From Kiritimatiellia bacterium (lineage in GTDB: Bacteria; Verrucomicrobiota; Kiritimatiellia; RFP12; UBA1067): a DNA stretch of 64,000 bases. The stretch lies in contig JAFRBA010000067.1 of assembly GCA_017405115.1 (NCBI GenBank), forward strand, positions 1-64,000, given 5' to 3'. Positions within the stretch are counted from its first letter, which is position 1; each line of letters opens with the position of its first letter. The position numbers were made by a program, and so were the translations under genes. Below are positions 1 through 9,061 of this stretch, piece by piece. The notes below the pieces were generated by a model, which saw only the letters and a program-made list of their open reading frames with translations, did no database searches and had not been told where the DNA came from.

Positions 1-762
1 CCGCCTCATCAGCGCCGTCGCGCTCGGCCCTATCCCGCTCACGACCTCCGACCATATCGCCCTCGCCCTCACGACAACGAGCCCAGGCGTTTCGTCCGCT
101 CCGTAATCTCGTTTGCCGTCCTCCTTCCGCTCCGCCTCGCCGCGCGACAGTACCACGTCCACAGGCGTCGGGTCAGCCAGCTCCGCGACCTGCTTCAGCT
201 TCTTCGCCGCCGCCTTGTAGCGCATCGCGGTCGTGTACTTGTCAAGTATCTCGGGGAGGTTGTCGCCGAGCCAGCCCTTTATCCCGGGATTTCGCCCTAC
301 TATCACCCCGTACTCGTCGCGCCTGAGCGAGTTGTCGAGGTAGCACTCCAGGTCCTCAAGTAGGCTCCCGAAGCGGATCGCCGCCTCGTGCGAGTCCCTG
401 CGGCGGTTCCACGCCTCGAGGATCGCCTCGCGCGTCGGGCATGCGTTCGTAGTCGTCCTCGCCCGGACCTTCCGCCGCTCGGCCGCAAGAGCACGGCGGC
501 GCTCGTTCTCCGACGCATAGTACCTCGGACGCCTCTCCGCTGCTTTCAGCCGCGCGACGCGGCGAGAGCAGAGCTTGTGCCTGAGCTTGAAGTACGCCCA
601 GCAGTTCTCCTCGCGAAAGACCCAGTCGCATATCTCAATCGCAGACACGGAGCCACAAGGGGTCGTGCGCATCGGGCGGGTCATCGCCCGCTCGTACTCG
701 TCGAAGCTCGGCCTCGCCTCTCCGAGCGCCGCCCACGACTTCACTATCTTTGCCTTGTTCAT
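1..762 (-). CDS. Unidentified protein, C-terminus beyond window edge
   Basis: An open frame of 254 codons runs from the ATG at 762 down to base 1 without a stop, so the gene continues outside the window. I do not recognise the family. The visible part has no signal peptide or membrane segment. It is rich in Arg, Glu and Ala, looks helical and soluble, and has several Cys and Trp residues in the first 65 positions. The start is supported by an extended -10 box (TGG-TATTAT) seven nt upstream with TTGCTT at -35 (17-nt spacer), which predicts a leaderless mRNA. It is divergent from the secreted glycosidase-like gene at 922. Confidence 0.6.
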   Translation of the reverse strand, partial: MNKAKIVKSWAALGEARPSFDEYERAMTRPMRTTPCGSVSAIEICDWVFREENCWAYFKLRHKLCSRRVARLKAAERRPRYYASENERRRALAAERRKVRARTTTNACPTREAILEAWNRRRDSHEAAIRFGSLLEDLECYLDNSLRRDEYGVIVGRNPGIKGWLGDNLPEILDKYTTAMRYKAAAKKLKQVAELADPTPVDVVLSRGEAERKEDGKRDYGADETPGLVVVRARAIWSEVVSGIGPSATALMRR

Positions 763-769
763 GACGGAC

Positions 770-798
770 ATAATACCAAACCCGGCGGAGGAAAGCAA
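770..798 (-). promoter_or_regulatory. Promoter of the leftmost gene (leaderless)
   Basis: On the minus strand TTGCTT (798-793), a 17-nt spacer and TATTAT (775-770) preceded by TGG form a sigma70-like promoter with extended -10. The ATG at 762 starts 7 nt after the -10 box, so transcription should begin at or next to the start codon. Confidence 0.6.
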
Positions 799-905
799 CG
801 GGAAAATGAGATTACGGTGCGGATGAAAGATATCGCCTACGCATCAAATGCTGCAAGTAAGTACAGGCGGAACTTTCTCGCCGCATGCCATGACGGCGGC
901 AAATA

Positions 906-914
906 TGCTACAAT
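906..914 (+). promoter_or_regulatory. Extended -10 promoter, leaderless
   Basis: TGC-TACAAT ends 7 nt before the ATG at 922. The 24 nt spanning the box and start codon are nearly identical to those in front of the tyrosine phosphatase gene at 46735. No Shine-Dalgarno sequence fits in the gap. Confidence 0.6.
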
Positions 915-921
915 ACACAGC

Positions 922-3153
922 ATGAAAACAAAAACACTACTGGCCATCGCGTTTGCCGCGCAGATCGCCCTGAACTGCGGCGCAAACTCCGGCGACATCG
1001 TCATTGAAAACACCAAGCTGCGGCTGGTAATAGGCGCCGACGCCTGCGCGAAATCGCTGACCGTCAAGTCCAACGGGGAGGAGCTGCTCGACGCCTCCGA
1101 GCGGATCGCGCTCTTCTCCACGACGCAGGAGCGGCCGTTCAACAACGAGATAAAGCTCGCCTGGCCGAACAAGCGCACCACGTACCAGGCCAACCGGATC
1201 CGCCGAGAGGGCGACGAACTGGTCGTCGGATTCGAGATTGCGCCCTACGAGGCGGTCGTCGGCTGCAGCATGGGCGAAGGCTACATCGCATTCACCCTCA
1301 AGCGGTTCAACTGCGTGGCGGACCTGCAGTACGAAGGCCTGCGCATGGACGTGCCGCCGGTGGCGTCGTTCCGGCTCGTCCAGCTGCCCGTGAAGCGCCG
1401 GGCCAACTTTGGCGACTGGCTCAACGTGACGTGGGACGAACGCGGCGCGGCGGCTGTCGTCGGCGCCGACCCGTACGCGCTCATAGACCACGAGCGCAGA
1501 AACGGCTTCCTTCTCCTCGACGCCGACCTGCTGCGCGGGCTCGAGCTGAAGGGCGGCAAGGCCGCCATCGTGGCCGGCGCCGGGAAGGACGGCTTTCTCG
1601 CGGCGATGGAGGCGTTCGAGCGCGACTTCGGCCTCCCGCACGGCGTGGAGAGCCGGCGCAGCCCGCTCCTTAACGCCTCGATCTACTGGACGGGCCGCAT
1701 CAACCCCAAGAACGTCGACGACCACATCGCCCTGGCGAAGAAGGGCGGCTTCCGGCTCATGCTCATATACTACACCGCCATGACGAAGTCCGAAGGCGGC
1801 TATGCCCTGCTCGGCAACTACGACTGGAGCGACGACTACCCGAACGGCGAAGAGGACATGCGCCTCGTGCTGTCCAAGATCCGCGCGGCCGGCATCCTGC
1901 CGGGACTCCACACGCTCCAGACCCATATCGGGAAAAACAGCCGGTACGTGACTCCCGTGGTCGACCCCCGGCTCAACATCACGCGCAGGTTCACACTCGC
2001 CAAGCCGATCGCGGCAGACGGCGAGCCCGGCGAGATCGAAGTGCTCGAGAACCCGGTGGACGCGCCTACGCACAAGGATGCGCGCGTTCTCAAGTTCGGC
2101 GGCGAGCTCTTCCTCTACACCGCCTACACTGACAAGCCCCCCTACCGCTTCACCGGCGTCAGGCGCGGCTACTGGAAGACCGCGGCGGCGGCGCATCCTC
2201 GCGGCGAGATAGGCGGAGTCTTCGACGTGAGCGAATACGCCGCCATCAGCTGCTACATCGACCAGACGACAGACCTTCAGGACGAAATCGCCAAAAAGAT
2301 CGCGAAGATCTACGACGCGGGCATGGGCTTCTGCTACTTCGACGGGTCGGAGGGCGTGAACCCGCCATGCGGCGTGAACGTCGCGCTCTCGCAGTACCGC
2401 GTCGTGCGCGCGTTCGCAAAGCCGCCGCTGTTCACTGAGGGCGCCGCGAAAAGCCACTTCGGCTGGCACCTCCAGGCCGGCGCTAACGCCTTCGACGTGT
2501 TCCCGCCCGAGATATTCAAGAAGATGATCGCCGTCCATCCTCAGGCCGAGGCGCCGATAATGCACCAGAACTTCACCCGGCTCGACTTCGGCTGGTGGGG
2601 CCTCTACCAGCCGGGCCAGAAGGTCAGGCTCAAGGACCGCGTGCCCCACGAGACCTGCACGTCGATCGGCTCCCAGCCGGACATGTGGGAGTTCGGCACG
2701 AGCCGCGCCGCGGCATGGAACTGCCCGGCGACGGTCATGCTCGACCCGGAGGGCTTCGCAAAGCATCCACGCGGCGAGGACCTTCTCGCGGTCATGCGGC
2801 GATGGGAGGACGTCCGCGCCAGGAAGCTGCTGGACCAGAAGCCGGAATGGCGCGCCGCCCTTAAGTCCCCGACGCAGGAGCACCACCTCTACGTGAACGA
2901 CAACGGCGAGTACGAGCTGCATCCAATCGAGATGCTGCCGACGCCGGCTAAGGCGCCGGACGCCCGCGCGTTCATCTTCGAGCGCGGAGGCGCCCGCGTA
3001 ATCGCCTACTGGCACACGAGCGGCGCGGCGAAACTAGAAGTGGCGCTCGACGGCGCGGCAAAGACCGTGCCCCTCGACAAGGTGCGCTACCTGACGACCG
3101 CGCTTCCCAAAGAGGCAGCGGCGGCCGCCTGGGCAGCGTCGACGGAAAGATAG
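922..3153 (+). CDS. Secreted TIM-barrel glycoside-hydrolase-like protein, family not assigned
   Basis: The protein has 743 aa. Residues 1-22 form a signal peptide. The N-terminal ~230 residues look like a beta-sandwich, as in glycosidases that place a beta domain before the barrel. From about residue 250 the sequence has barrel-like strand motifs, including a run ending IYWTGR, 'GLHTLQTHIG' and, near residue 469, 'FCYFDGSEG', where acidic residues sit at a strand end as in retaining glycosidases. I cannot name the family or point to proven catalytic residues. The start at 922 was chosen over longer in-frame starts because a signal peptide begins there and an extended -10 box lies 7 nt upstream. 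An ABC ATPase gene follows after 9 nt, so the two are probably cotranscribed. Confidence 0.6.
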   Translation: MKTKTLLAIAFAAQIALNCGANSGDIVIENTKLRLVIGADACAKSLTVKSNGEELLDASERIALFSTTQERPFNNEIKLAWPNKRTTYQANRIRREGDELVVGFEIAPYEAVVGCSMGEGYIAFTLKRFNCVADLQYEGLRMDVPPVASFRLVQLPVKRRANFGDWLNVTWDERGAAAVVGADPYALIDHERRNGFLLLDADLLRGLELKGGKAAIVAGAGKDGFLAAMEAFERDFGLPHGVESRRSPLLNASIYWTGRINPKNVDDHIALAKKGGFRLMLIYYTAMTKSEGGYALLGNYDWSDDYPNGEEDMRLVLSKIRAAGILPGLHTLQTHIGKNSRYVTPVVDPRLNITRRFTLAKPIAADGEPGEIEVLENPVDAPTHKDARVLKFGGELFLYTAYTDKPPYRFTGVRRGYWKTAAAAHPRGEIGGVFDVSEYAAISCYIDQTTDLQDEIAKKIAKIYDAGMGFCYFDGSEGVNPPCGVNVALSQYRVVRAFAKPPLFTEGAAKSHFGWHLQAGANAFDVFPPEIFKKMIAVHPQAEAPIMHQNFTRLDFGWWGLYQPGQKVRLKDRVPHETCTSIGSQPDMWEFGTSRAAAWNCPATVMLDPEGFAKHPRGEDLLAVMRRWEDVRARKLLDQKPEWRAALKSPTQEHHLYVNDNGEYELHPIEMLPTPAKAPDARAFIFERGGARVIAYWHTSGAAKLEVALDGAAKTVPLDKVRYLTTALPKEAAAAAWAASTER

Positions 3154-3162
3154 CGGGGGCAG

Positions 3163-3960
3163 ATGCTGCTGGAGATCCAAGGGCTGGACGTATCGTACCG
3201 CGGCGAAGAGGGCGACGTCGTGCAGGCGGCGCGCGACGTGACCCTGTCGCTCGACCGCGGCGAGGTGCTGGGCGTCGTCGGGGAGTCCGGTTCGGGGAAG
3301 AGCTCGGTAGCGATGTCCGTGCCGCGCCTGCTGCCGAGCCCGCCCGCGTTCTGGCCCAAGGGGCGCATCCTGCTTGACGGAGCGGACACGCTCGTGATGC
3401 CGCTGAAGGAGCTCAGGAGGATCCGGGGGAAGAAGATCGGTGTCATCTTCCAGGACCCGATGGGCTCGCTCTCCCCGCTGCACCGCATCGCAGACCAGCT
3501 CGTTGAGACCGTGCGCCTGCATGAGAACATCTCGCGCAAGGCCGCGCGCGACCGTGCGCTGGACTGGCTGGGCAAGGTCGGCATACCCGATCCGGCCGTG
3601 AGGGCCCTGGCCTATCCGCACGAGCTTTCCGGCGGAATGCAGCAGCGCGTGATGATCGCGATGGGGTTGATGCTCGACCCCGACCTCGTGATAGCCGACG
3701 AGCCGACGACCGCTCTGGACGTGACGATCCAGGCGCAGGTGCTGAAGCTCATGCGCAGCCTGCACCGCGCGAACTCAGCGATTCTCCTCATCACGCACGA
3801 CCTCGGCGTCGTGTCGCAGATGGCGACGAAGCTCGCGGTGATGAAGGACGGGCAGGTGGTCGAGACGTCCGACGACCCCGCGGCGTTCTTCGCCGGGCCA
3901 AAGCATCCCTATTCCCGCTCGCTCGTGGCTGAGGCGCGGAAGATGGAGCTCGACCCGTAG
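3163..3960 (+). CDS. Oligopeptide/dipeptide-type ABC transporter ATP-binding protein (OppD/DppD family)
   Basis: The protein has 265 aa. All ATPase motifs are present: Walker A GESGSGKS (40-47), Q-loop Q97, signature LSGGMQQR (155-162), Walker B with DE at 179-180, and switch His212. The 'PTTALDVTIQAQVL' stretch and 'KHPYSRSL' near the C-terminus are typical of OppD/DppD proteins, which power import of peptides or oligosaccharides with two permeases and a binding protein. It is shorter than the usual ~320 aa because the C-terminal Cys-rich extension is absent. No permease, binding protein or second ATPase lies nearby, so it is an orphan subunit. It follows the glycosidase-like gene by 9 nt, with GGGGG as a weak ribosome site. 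Confidence 0.85.
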   Translation: MLLEIQGLDVSYRGEEGDVVQAARDVTLSLDRGEVLGVVGESGSGKSSVAMSVPRLLPSPPAFWPKGRILLDGADTLVMPLKELRRIRGKKIGVIFQDPMGSLSPLHRIADQLVETVRLHENISRKAARDRALDWLGKVGIPDPAVRALAYPHELSGGMQQRVMIAMGLMLDPDLVIADEPTTALDVTIQAQVLKLMRSLHRANSAILLITHDLGVVSQMATKLAVMKDGQVVETSDDPAAFFAGPKHPYSRSLVAEARKMELDP

Positions 3961-4016
3961 GCGATTCACACTTAGCCAGGCTCCACACGAGGAGGATCTC
4001 GCCGACTGGCGGGCCG

Positions 4017-4731
4017 TCACCGCAGGCGGAAGACCGCAACGTCCAGAAATCCGACAGGCGTCTCGAGGACGACCTCGCCCTTCGCTCCGCGGCGGACGGC
4101 GACCGGCGCCCACGTGCCGTCTGGGCGCAGCCGCTCGGCTTTTTCTGGAGCCGCCGCGCCGAAGTCAAGCGGCAGCGACTCAAGGTCGTCATGGCCGGAG
4201 ACGCAGACGGCGAGAATCCGCACGCCGGCTCATTTCGGCGAGGTGGAGCGGACAGAAGCAGCCGTCGCGTACGGTGATGAGCCGCGTGTCGTCGTCGATC
4301 ATGAAAAAGTCGGGACGCTCCGCGGCGATCTTCGCCGCCTGGTCCCGGAGATACGTCCTGAACTCCGGGCCGAGCGGACAGAAGATGTAGCGCTCCATGC
4401 CCCTGCGGTCGACGAACTTCTGCCATGGCGTCTGCGAGTCGGGCGTCCAGCCGTGTCCGATCGTCGCCTGAAAGAGCACTCCGCACCTTCCCTTCGCGCC
4501 CGAAAGGAGTTCCTTCATCCTGCGGAAGCGCGGCGCGTAGACGGACGCCTTGTCGAAAGCCGGGTCGCCTTCCGGCGTCAGCGTCAGCTTGAACGCCACC
4601 CCGTCGACAAGGGTGTTCTCGAAGAGCCACCGGTTGTCCGCGGCGATTTCCCCCTGGTGGTCCGCCAGAAGCGGCGTCACGTTCAACCACGCCGGAACCG
4701 TCGCCACCGCAAGCAACGCTGTCATCGTCAT
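4017..4731 (-). pseudogene. Decayed secreted glycosidase-like gene (internal deletion and frameshift)
   Basis: From the ATG at 4731 a good Shine-Dalgarno site and about 165 codons encode a signal-like N-terminus and the front half of a barrel-like protein, including 'FFMIDDDTR' and a 'GCFCPLHL' motif resembling the 'CYCERC' region of the intact protein at 46886-48850. The frame breaks near 4225, and the last ~65 codons, in another frame down to 4017, read like the C-terminal beta domain of such an enzyme. The middle of a normal ~600-700 aa protein is missing. I infer one deletion that also shifted the frame. It is downstream of, and in the same direction as, the AAA ATPase gene. Confidence 0.6.
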
Positions 4732-4749
4732 TTCGCTTCTCCTCCTTCA

Positions 4750-6168
4750 CTACGCCTTGAACAAATCGTCAAGAGTGACGACACTCTGGATGTTTCCCGC
4801 ATACTTGCCGCGCTTGAGTCCAAAAGCGGATATAAGAACAGTCCTCGTTCCCTTGCGCGTTCCAGTCTGGCGACGGAACGTCTCCATGCGTTCCATGAGC
4901 CTCCTGTTTTCCTCAGCATCAAGTTCGTATTCTCCGCCCGAGAACTTCATTTCACAGAGATCGATCATGTTGTCGCTTCTGTCGAGAAGCAAGTCGATCT
5001 GCAAGGGTCTACCGCCATCATCCGTCTTTCGACCGCGCCATGAATACACATCCGTGACAATGCCGGAAATCCCAAGCGCCGCGCGTATCTGCGGAACATG
5101 CCACATGCAAACGCGCTCAAAGGCAAGGCCACGCCAGTTGTTTACGGCGGGAGTCGAGTAAGAAAGCGACCAGAAATGCTCGTCCGTTCCCTTCCTGTCG
5201 CGAAGGAAGCGAAAGTAGAAAAGCACGTAGTTGTCTATTAACTGATATATTGCGCCCTTCTTCGCCATCCCTATGGCATGGTACCTGCGGACGAATCCGC
5301 ATTGACACAATTCTTCGAGACTTCGCGTGACTTCTCCGCCGGAGCCTTCTGGCAATCCCGCGACAATCTCCTCCCGAGTCAGCCCGGACTGGCGAGTTCC
5401 CAGCATCTCGACTATCGCCATGTGCCTCGTCGGACTCCTGAAAAGCGACGCAAACACCCTTTCGTACTCGTTCCGTATTTCATCGGCCACGCCAAAAAAC
5501 AGCCTGTCGAAGTTCTGGGCTGCGCTCAGCCCCTCTTGAAGGAGACTCCAGTAGTAGGCAACGCCGCCCAGCGCCATGTAACACTCGGCCAACTGCCTTC
5601 TGTCGAAGTCGAGATGCTTGTACGCCGCGAACTCTTCGCATTCACGCAAAGTGAACGGCGCAATGGGAAGCTGGCGCGTTACTCTGTTGTGAAGACCACC
5701 TCGGTTCTTTACAACCTTGTCAATTATCCATGTCGTGGCACTGCCACATATAACAAGCACAACATCCCTGCGGACAGAGGCCCATCCATTCCAAAACGAC
5801 TCGAAAGCGCGAAGAAAACCGGACTTTGGCGTGTCATACCACGGCAGCTCGTCCAGAAACACGACCTTCCGCGGTTCCGGCTTGCCATCAAGCAGAGTCT
5901 CCAGCTCGGCAAAGGCGCGGACCCACGTCGTAAGACGCGGACACTTCGGATGCCCCTGCTGTTTCAGCGCCTCGCGGAAACTCGACAACATCTCTCTTTT
6001 TGACGCCCCCTCAATTCCCGCATGGTGAAACGAAAAGTTGCCGTTGAAGAATTCCGTGACGAGAAATGTCTTGCCGACCCTGCGGCGTCCGTACAATGCC
6101 ACGAATTCCGATTGCTCTGATTCATAAGCACTGCGCAGAATCCTTGTTTCGCTTAAGCGACCTATCAT
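4750..6168 (-). CDS. AAA-type ATPase with C-terminal DUF234/PD-(D/E)XK-like domain
   Basis: The protein has 472 aa. An N-terminal P-loop domain has Walker A GRRRVGKT (27-34) and Walker B VVFLDEL with DE at 106-107. A winged-helix-like middle follows. The C-terminal part carries 'QIDLLL' and 'CEMKF' (D392, E406, K408), the D...ExK pattern of the nuclease-like DUF234 domain. This ATPase family is widespread in archaea and gut bacteria, often as accessory DNA; its cellular role is unsettled. An upstream in-frame codon at 6195 exists, but the ATG at 6168 has AAAGGAGAG in front of it. Its DNA is noticeably AT-richer than neighbouring genes, which suggests horizontal acquisition. Confidence 0.85.
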   Translation of the reverse strand: MIGRLSETRILRSAYESEQSEFVALYGRRRVGKTFLVTEFFNGNFSFHHAGIEGASKREMLSSFREALKQQGHPKCPRLTTWVRAFAELETLLDGKPEPRKVVFLDELPWYDTPKSGFLRAFESFWNGWASVRRDVVLVICGSATTWIIDKVVKNRGGLHNRVTRQLPIAPFTLRECEEFAAYKHLDFDRRQLAECYMALGGVAYYWSLLQEGLSAAQNFDRLFFGVADEIRNEYERVFASLFRSPTRHMAIVEMLGTRQSGLTREEIVAGLPEGSGGEVTRSLEELCQCGFVRRYHAIGMAKKGAIYQLIDNYVLFYFRFLRDRKGTDEHFWSLSYSTPAVNNWRGLAFERVCMWHVPQIRAALGISGIVTDVYSWRGRKTDDGGRPLQIDLLLDRSDNMIDLCEMKFSGGEYELDAEENRRLMERMETFRRQTGTRKGTRTVLISAFGLKRGKYAGNIQSVVTLDDLFKA

Positions 6169-6195
6169 ACTATCTCTCCTTTTTTGCGTGCGCAT

Positions 6196-6204
6196 ATTAT
6201 ACCA
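6196..6204 (-). promoter_or_regulatory. Extended -10 promoter of the AAA ATPase gene
   Basis: TGG-TATAAT on the minus strand. The leader to the ATG at 6168 is about 20 nt and contains AAAGGAGAG, so this transcript is not leaderless. Confidence 0.6.
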
Positions 6205-6212
6205 AATGTATG

Positions 6213-6290
6213 TTTTGGATGTCTATCTCCGTAGATTTATCAGATACTCATCCAAATCATCATGCGCAGCACACGATTTGGATGAGTATC
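6213..6290. promoter_or_regulatory. Operator-like 15-bp inverted repeat plus third half-site
   Basis: GATACTCATCCAAAT at 6243-6257 and its exact reverse complement at 6276-6290 are separated by 18 bp. A degenerate third copy (TTTTGGATGTCTATC, 12 of 15 matching) lies at 6213-6227, between the pair and the ATPase promoter. The arrangement looks like regulator binding sites. The remainder of the 317-bp intergenic stretch (6169-6485) shows no credible gene. Confidence 0.5.
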
Positions 6291-6485
6291 GCACCATTTA
6301 GAAGCAGTCGCCTTGACTACTCAAAGCAAACATCGCATCCCACACCCTCTGCCGCGCCGCCGTCCGCCGTTTCGCAAATATCCCGCAAGACTGCCTTTCC
6401 GCAGGGTCCCCAGTCGGTTCTACGGCACCCCGACAGGAAATACGCAGACTACATTCGGCCCCATTCTCCCACAGCTGGAACCTCG

Positions 6486-7412
6486 CTATGCATCGCGCTC
6501 GGACAGGTACGCCTCCTCGAGGGAGACCCCGACGGAGACCGAGACGACGTCGCACTGGGCAAGCAGCAGCGGCAGAAGGCGCCGGTTCACCGCCGCGGCT
6601 CCGCCCTCCGCGCCGGAAAAGGCGCAGGTGAGCGTGCGCGAATCCTCCGACCACCTGAACGCCGCGCCGGGAACTGCGGCGGAAAGAACGTCCATGTCGG
6701 ACGGCGCGTGCGAGAGGACATACGACGTCTGTTCGTCCGTCTGCGTGACGGCGCGCAGCGTGTCGGCCCTGACCACGCGCCCCTTCTCCACGAACGCCAC
6801 GTGCGTGCACACCTGCTCGATGTCTCCGAGCTGGTGGGATGAGATGACGATCGTGCACTTTCCGCGCTGCGCAGAGATCATCCGCCGCATACGCTCGGCC
6901 TCCACGGGGTCGAGCCCGTTAAGGGGCTCGTCCAGCAGAACCAGCTTCGGCCGCCCTATGAAGCACTGGGCGACCATGACGCGCTTGCGCATCCCGTGCG
7001 AAAGGGTTCGCACCGGGCTCCTCGCGCGGTCGGCGAGGTTGACGGCCTCCAGCGCGTCGGCCGCGGCCTTCCTCGCCTCTGCGGAGGAAAGTCCCTGAAG
7101 ACGGGCAAAGCTCCGCAGAAGCTCCTCCGCCGAAAGCTCCGGCGGCAGCTCGGCATCCTGCGGCAGGACGCTCACAAGTCCGCAGTGACGCGCGGCGTCG
7201 AAAGGGCCGCTCCCCAGCAGATCGACGGTTCCGGACGTCGGGCGCAGAAGCCCGGCGACCGCGAGCATCCAGGTAGTCTTGCCCGCGCCGTTCGCTCCGA
7301 CGAGCCCCATGACCGCGCCATTGGAGACCGACAGCGAAAAGCCGTCCAGCGCGCGGCGCGAGCCATAGCGCTTCACGAGGTCCCTCGTCCTCACCGCGAC
7401 GCCGGCTATCAT
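6486..7412 (-). CDS. ABC transporter ATP-binding protein (ABC-2 type exporter)
   Basis: The protein has 308 aa. Walker A GANGAGKT (39-46), an unusual but complete signature LSHGMRKR (137-144), Walker B LVLLDEP (157-163) and a switch His in 'SSHQ' identify the ATPase subunit of an ABC-2 exporter. The last ~90 residues form the extra C-terminal domain often found in this class. The ATG at 7412 has AGGAGG in front and overlaps the stop of the permease gene by 4 nt (ATGA), so translation is coupled. The transported substrate cannot be told from sequence. Confidence 0.9.
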   Translation of the reverse strand: MIAGVAVRTRDLVKRYGSRRALDGFSLSVSNGAVMGLVGANGAGKTTWMLAVAGLLRPTSGTVDLLGSGPFDAARHCGLVSVLPQDAELPPELSAEELLRSFARLQGLSSAEARKAAADALEAVNLADRARSPVRTLSHGMRKRVMVAQCFIGRPKLVLLDEPLNGLDPVEAERMRRMISAQRGKCTIVISSHQLGDIEQVCTHVAFVEKGRVVRADTLRAVTQTDEQTSYVLSHAPSDMDVLSAAVPGAAFRWSEDSRTLTCAFSGAEGGAAAVNRRLLPLLLAQCDVVSVSVGVSLEEAYLSERDA

Positions 7413-8317
7413 GCGTCCCTCCTCGCGAAGACGGCCGCACCGGCCATCAGATACAGGAAGCCGAGCGTGGCGAGGTGGAACGACGCGACGGCGAGCGCCA
7501 CAGGCGAGCTGCGCCAGAGCGAATGCTCCGCATACGACGGAACGACCGCCTCCAGGTGCAGGACGGCCTGCGGCCAGCCGCACTTCTCCACCAGCAGGCC
7601 GAGCAAGCCCGGCAGCGCCGCGAACAGGAACATGAAGAGCAGGCCGAGCGCCACCGCCTTGCCGGAGGTGCGCGTCAGATGCGATACGCCAAGCGCGACG
7701 CCGAGCCACGCCAGCGAATAGACCCACGCCTTGACTCCCCACGCGAGCATCGGGAGCAGAAGCCTCGCAGCCGTGGAGGACGGAAGGCGGAGGCAGACAA
7801 CAGCCCACGCGCCCAGCGCGCTGACCGCGACGGCGCACGCTATGAGCAGGGACTGCCCGACGTATTTGCCGACCGACCACTCAAGCCGCGTCTCGCGCAT
7901 CAGCATGTACCGCACAGCGCCTGTCCGGCGGTCGTCGGCGACGCGTCCGCCGGACACGAGCACCACCAGCATCGGCGCGAAGAGGAACGCGAACCATGCG
8001 TAGATGAGCTCGACCGGGTGCCGCGCAAGCAGGCTCTCGAAGACAAGGCTGTCGCCGACCGCCGAGCGCACCATGCGCCGGAACGGCTCGGACTTCCAGA
8101 GCGTCTCGGAAACGACACCTGCCTGCCCGCCGTCCGGGAGCATCAGCAGCTTCGCAAGCTCGGACTCCATCTTGCCGAGGACCGATATCGTGCCGTACAT
8201 GCACAGGACGGCCGTTGCCAGGTACAGCGCAAGGAGCACGAGCGCCCGCCGCGAGCGAATCGCGCCGCGCCACTCGACGAGCGCGGTCAGCAGCGTCCGG
8301 CGCAGAGAGCCGATCAT
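7409..8317 (-). CDS. ABC-2 type permease
   Basis: The protein has 302 aa. It has several strongly hydrophobic segments (about residues 15-40, 95-120, 150-175, 190-210, 220-250 and 280-300) and the 'DDRRTGAVRYMLMRETRLEW' loop typical of ABC-2 permeases. It starts with an ATGA overlap with the upstream gene and ends with an ATGA overlap with the ATPase, so the three genes form one tight operon. It presumably forms the membrane channel for the ATPase encoded just downstream. Confidence 0.85.
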   Translation of the reverse strand: MIGSLRRTLLTALVEWRGAIRSRRALVLLALYLATAVLCMYGTISVLGKMESELAKLLMLPDGGQAGVVSETLWKSEPFRRMVRSAVGDSLVFESLLARHPVELIYAWFAFLFAPMLVVLVSGGRVADDRRTGAVRYMLMRETRLEWSVGKYVGQSLLIACAVAVSALGAWAVVCLRLPSSTAARLLLPMLAWGVKAWVYSLAWLGVALGVSHLTRTSGKAVALGLLFMFLFAALPGLLGLLVEKCGWPQAVLHLEAVVPSYAEHSLWRSSPVALAVASFHLATLGFLYLMAGAAVFARRDA

Positions 8318-9045
8318 CGGCTCCCCTTCCGGGATCGCGCACCGGGAGCCTCCAGCTTGTCCTGCACGCCGACGAGCGGCTCCGCCACGCCGGGGTCTAT
8401 GAAGTCGACTATGTTCATCTCGGACACTTCGTCGCGAAGTTCCGGGGCCACGCAGGCTCCGATGCGGTCGTACGCCTCGGACATGACGGTGGCCGTCTCG
8501 CCCATCAGCCGCAGCCCCGTCTCGGTCGTGAGCTTTCCACGCTCTGCCACGATCTCGGCCAGCGCGGCGACGCTTTCGTAGAGCCGCTCGTTCATTTCCT
8601 GAAGAGCCTCGTCGAAAGAGTCCGCCGCGGCACCCTCCAGCTTGAGCTTGACCTTCCACTGCGCTCGCGCCACGTCGACGCGCGCGCCCCAAAGCTCCTG
8701 CGCCTCCTCGATCCTTGCGCCGAGGTCCTTCGGCTGGACGGGCGCTGCGGCCGGCTTGTCGTCGCCGAGGTCTATCTTCTCCTTGCGAACGGAGGCGGAG
8801 CGGTTCGTCACTGATATCTCCGAACGGGCGGCGGAGCGCTTCGCCGGCTTGCGCGCATTCGCCGCGTCGGGGATGCGAACCATCCGCGTAAACGCGTCAA
8901 GGCCGCCGGCCCTTCCGTTCGACGCCTGGCGCGCGGTGTCGCGCGCACCCAGCTCGCGGTAAGCCCGCAGTTCCTCCCGGGCGCCCCACGACCCGACGAT
9001 TGCGCCGGCGAGCGCGGCGACTGGCAGCCAGTAGACAGCTTTCAT
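8314..9045 (-). CDS. Membrane-anchored helical protein of unknown function, first gene of ABC operon
   Basis: The protein has 243 aa. Residues 1-20 form one hydrophobic anchor or uncleaved signal ('WLPVAALAGAIVGSW'). The rest is charged and helical, with heptad-like stretches from about residue 110 to 200 ('EAQELWGARVDVARAQWKVK'). I do not recognise a family. It may be an accessory, adaptor-like partner of the exporter encoded by the next two genes, with which it overlaps by 4 nt. The start at 9045 was chosen because a TATAAT box lies 7 nt upstream. Confidence 0.7.
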   Translation of the reverse strand: MKAVYWLPVAALAGAIVGSWGAREELRAYRELGARDTARQASNGRAGGLDAFTRMVRIPDAANARKPAKRSAARSEISVTNRSASVRKEKIDLGDDKPAAAPVQPKDLGARIEEAQELWGARVDVARAQWKVKLKLEGAAADSFDEALQEMNERLYESVAALAEIVAERGKLTTETGLRLMGETATVMSEAYDRIGACVAPELRDEVSEMNIVDFIDPGVAEPLVGVQDKLEAPGARSRKGSR

Positions 9046-9052
9046 GCGTGGG

Positions 9053-9061
9053 ATTATATCA
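9053..9061 (-). promoter_or_regulatory. Extended -10 promoter of the ABC operon, leaderless
   Basis: TGA-TATAAT ends 7 nt before the ATG at 9045. Its TGA is at the same time the stop codon of the upstream alcohol dehydrogenase gene (9061-9059), so promoter and coding sequence overlap. Confidence 0.6.

Noticed and set aside
937..3015. A 692-codon open frame on the minus strand
   Set aside because: It mirrors the secreted protein gene on the plus strand, has low-complexity Arg/Val-rich sequence and no start signals.
6169..6485. A hidden small gene in the 317-bp gap
   Set aside because: Short frames there lack ribosome sites or leaderless spacing and overlap the inverted repeats.
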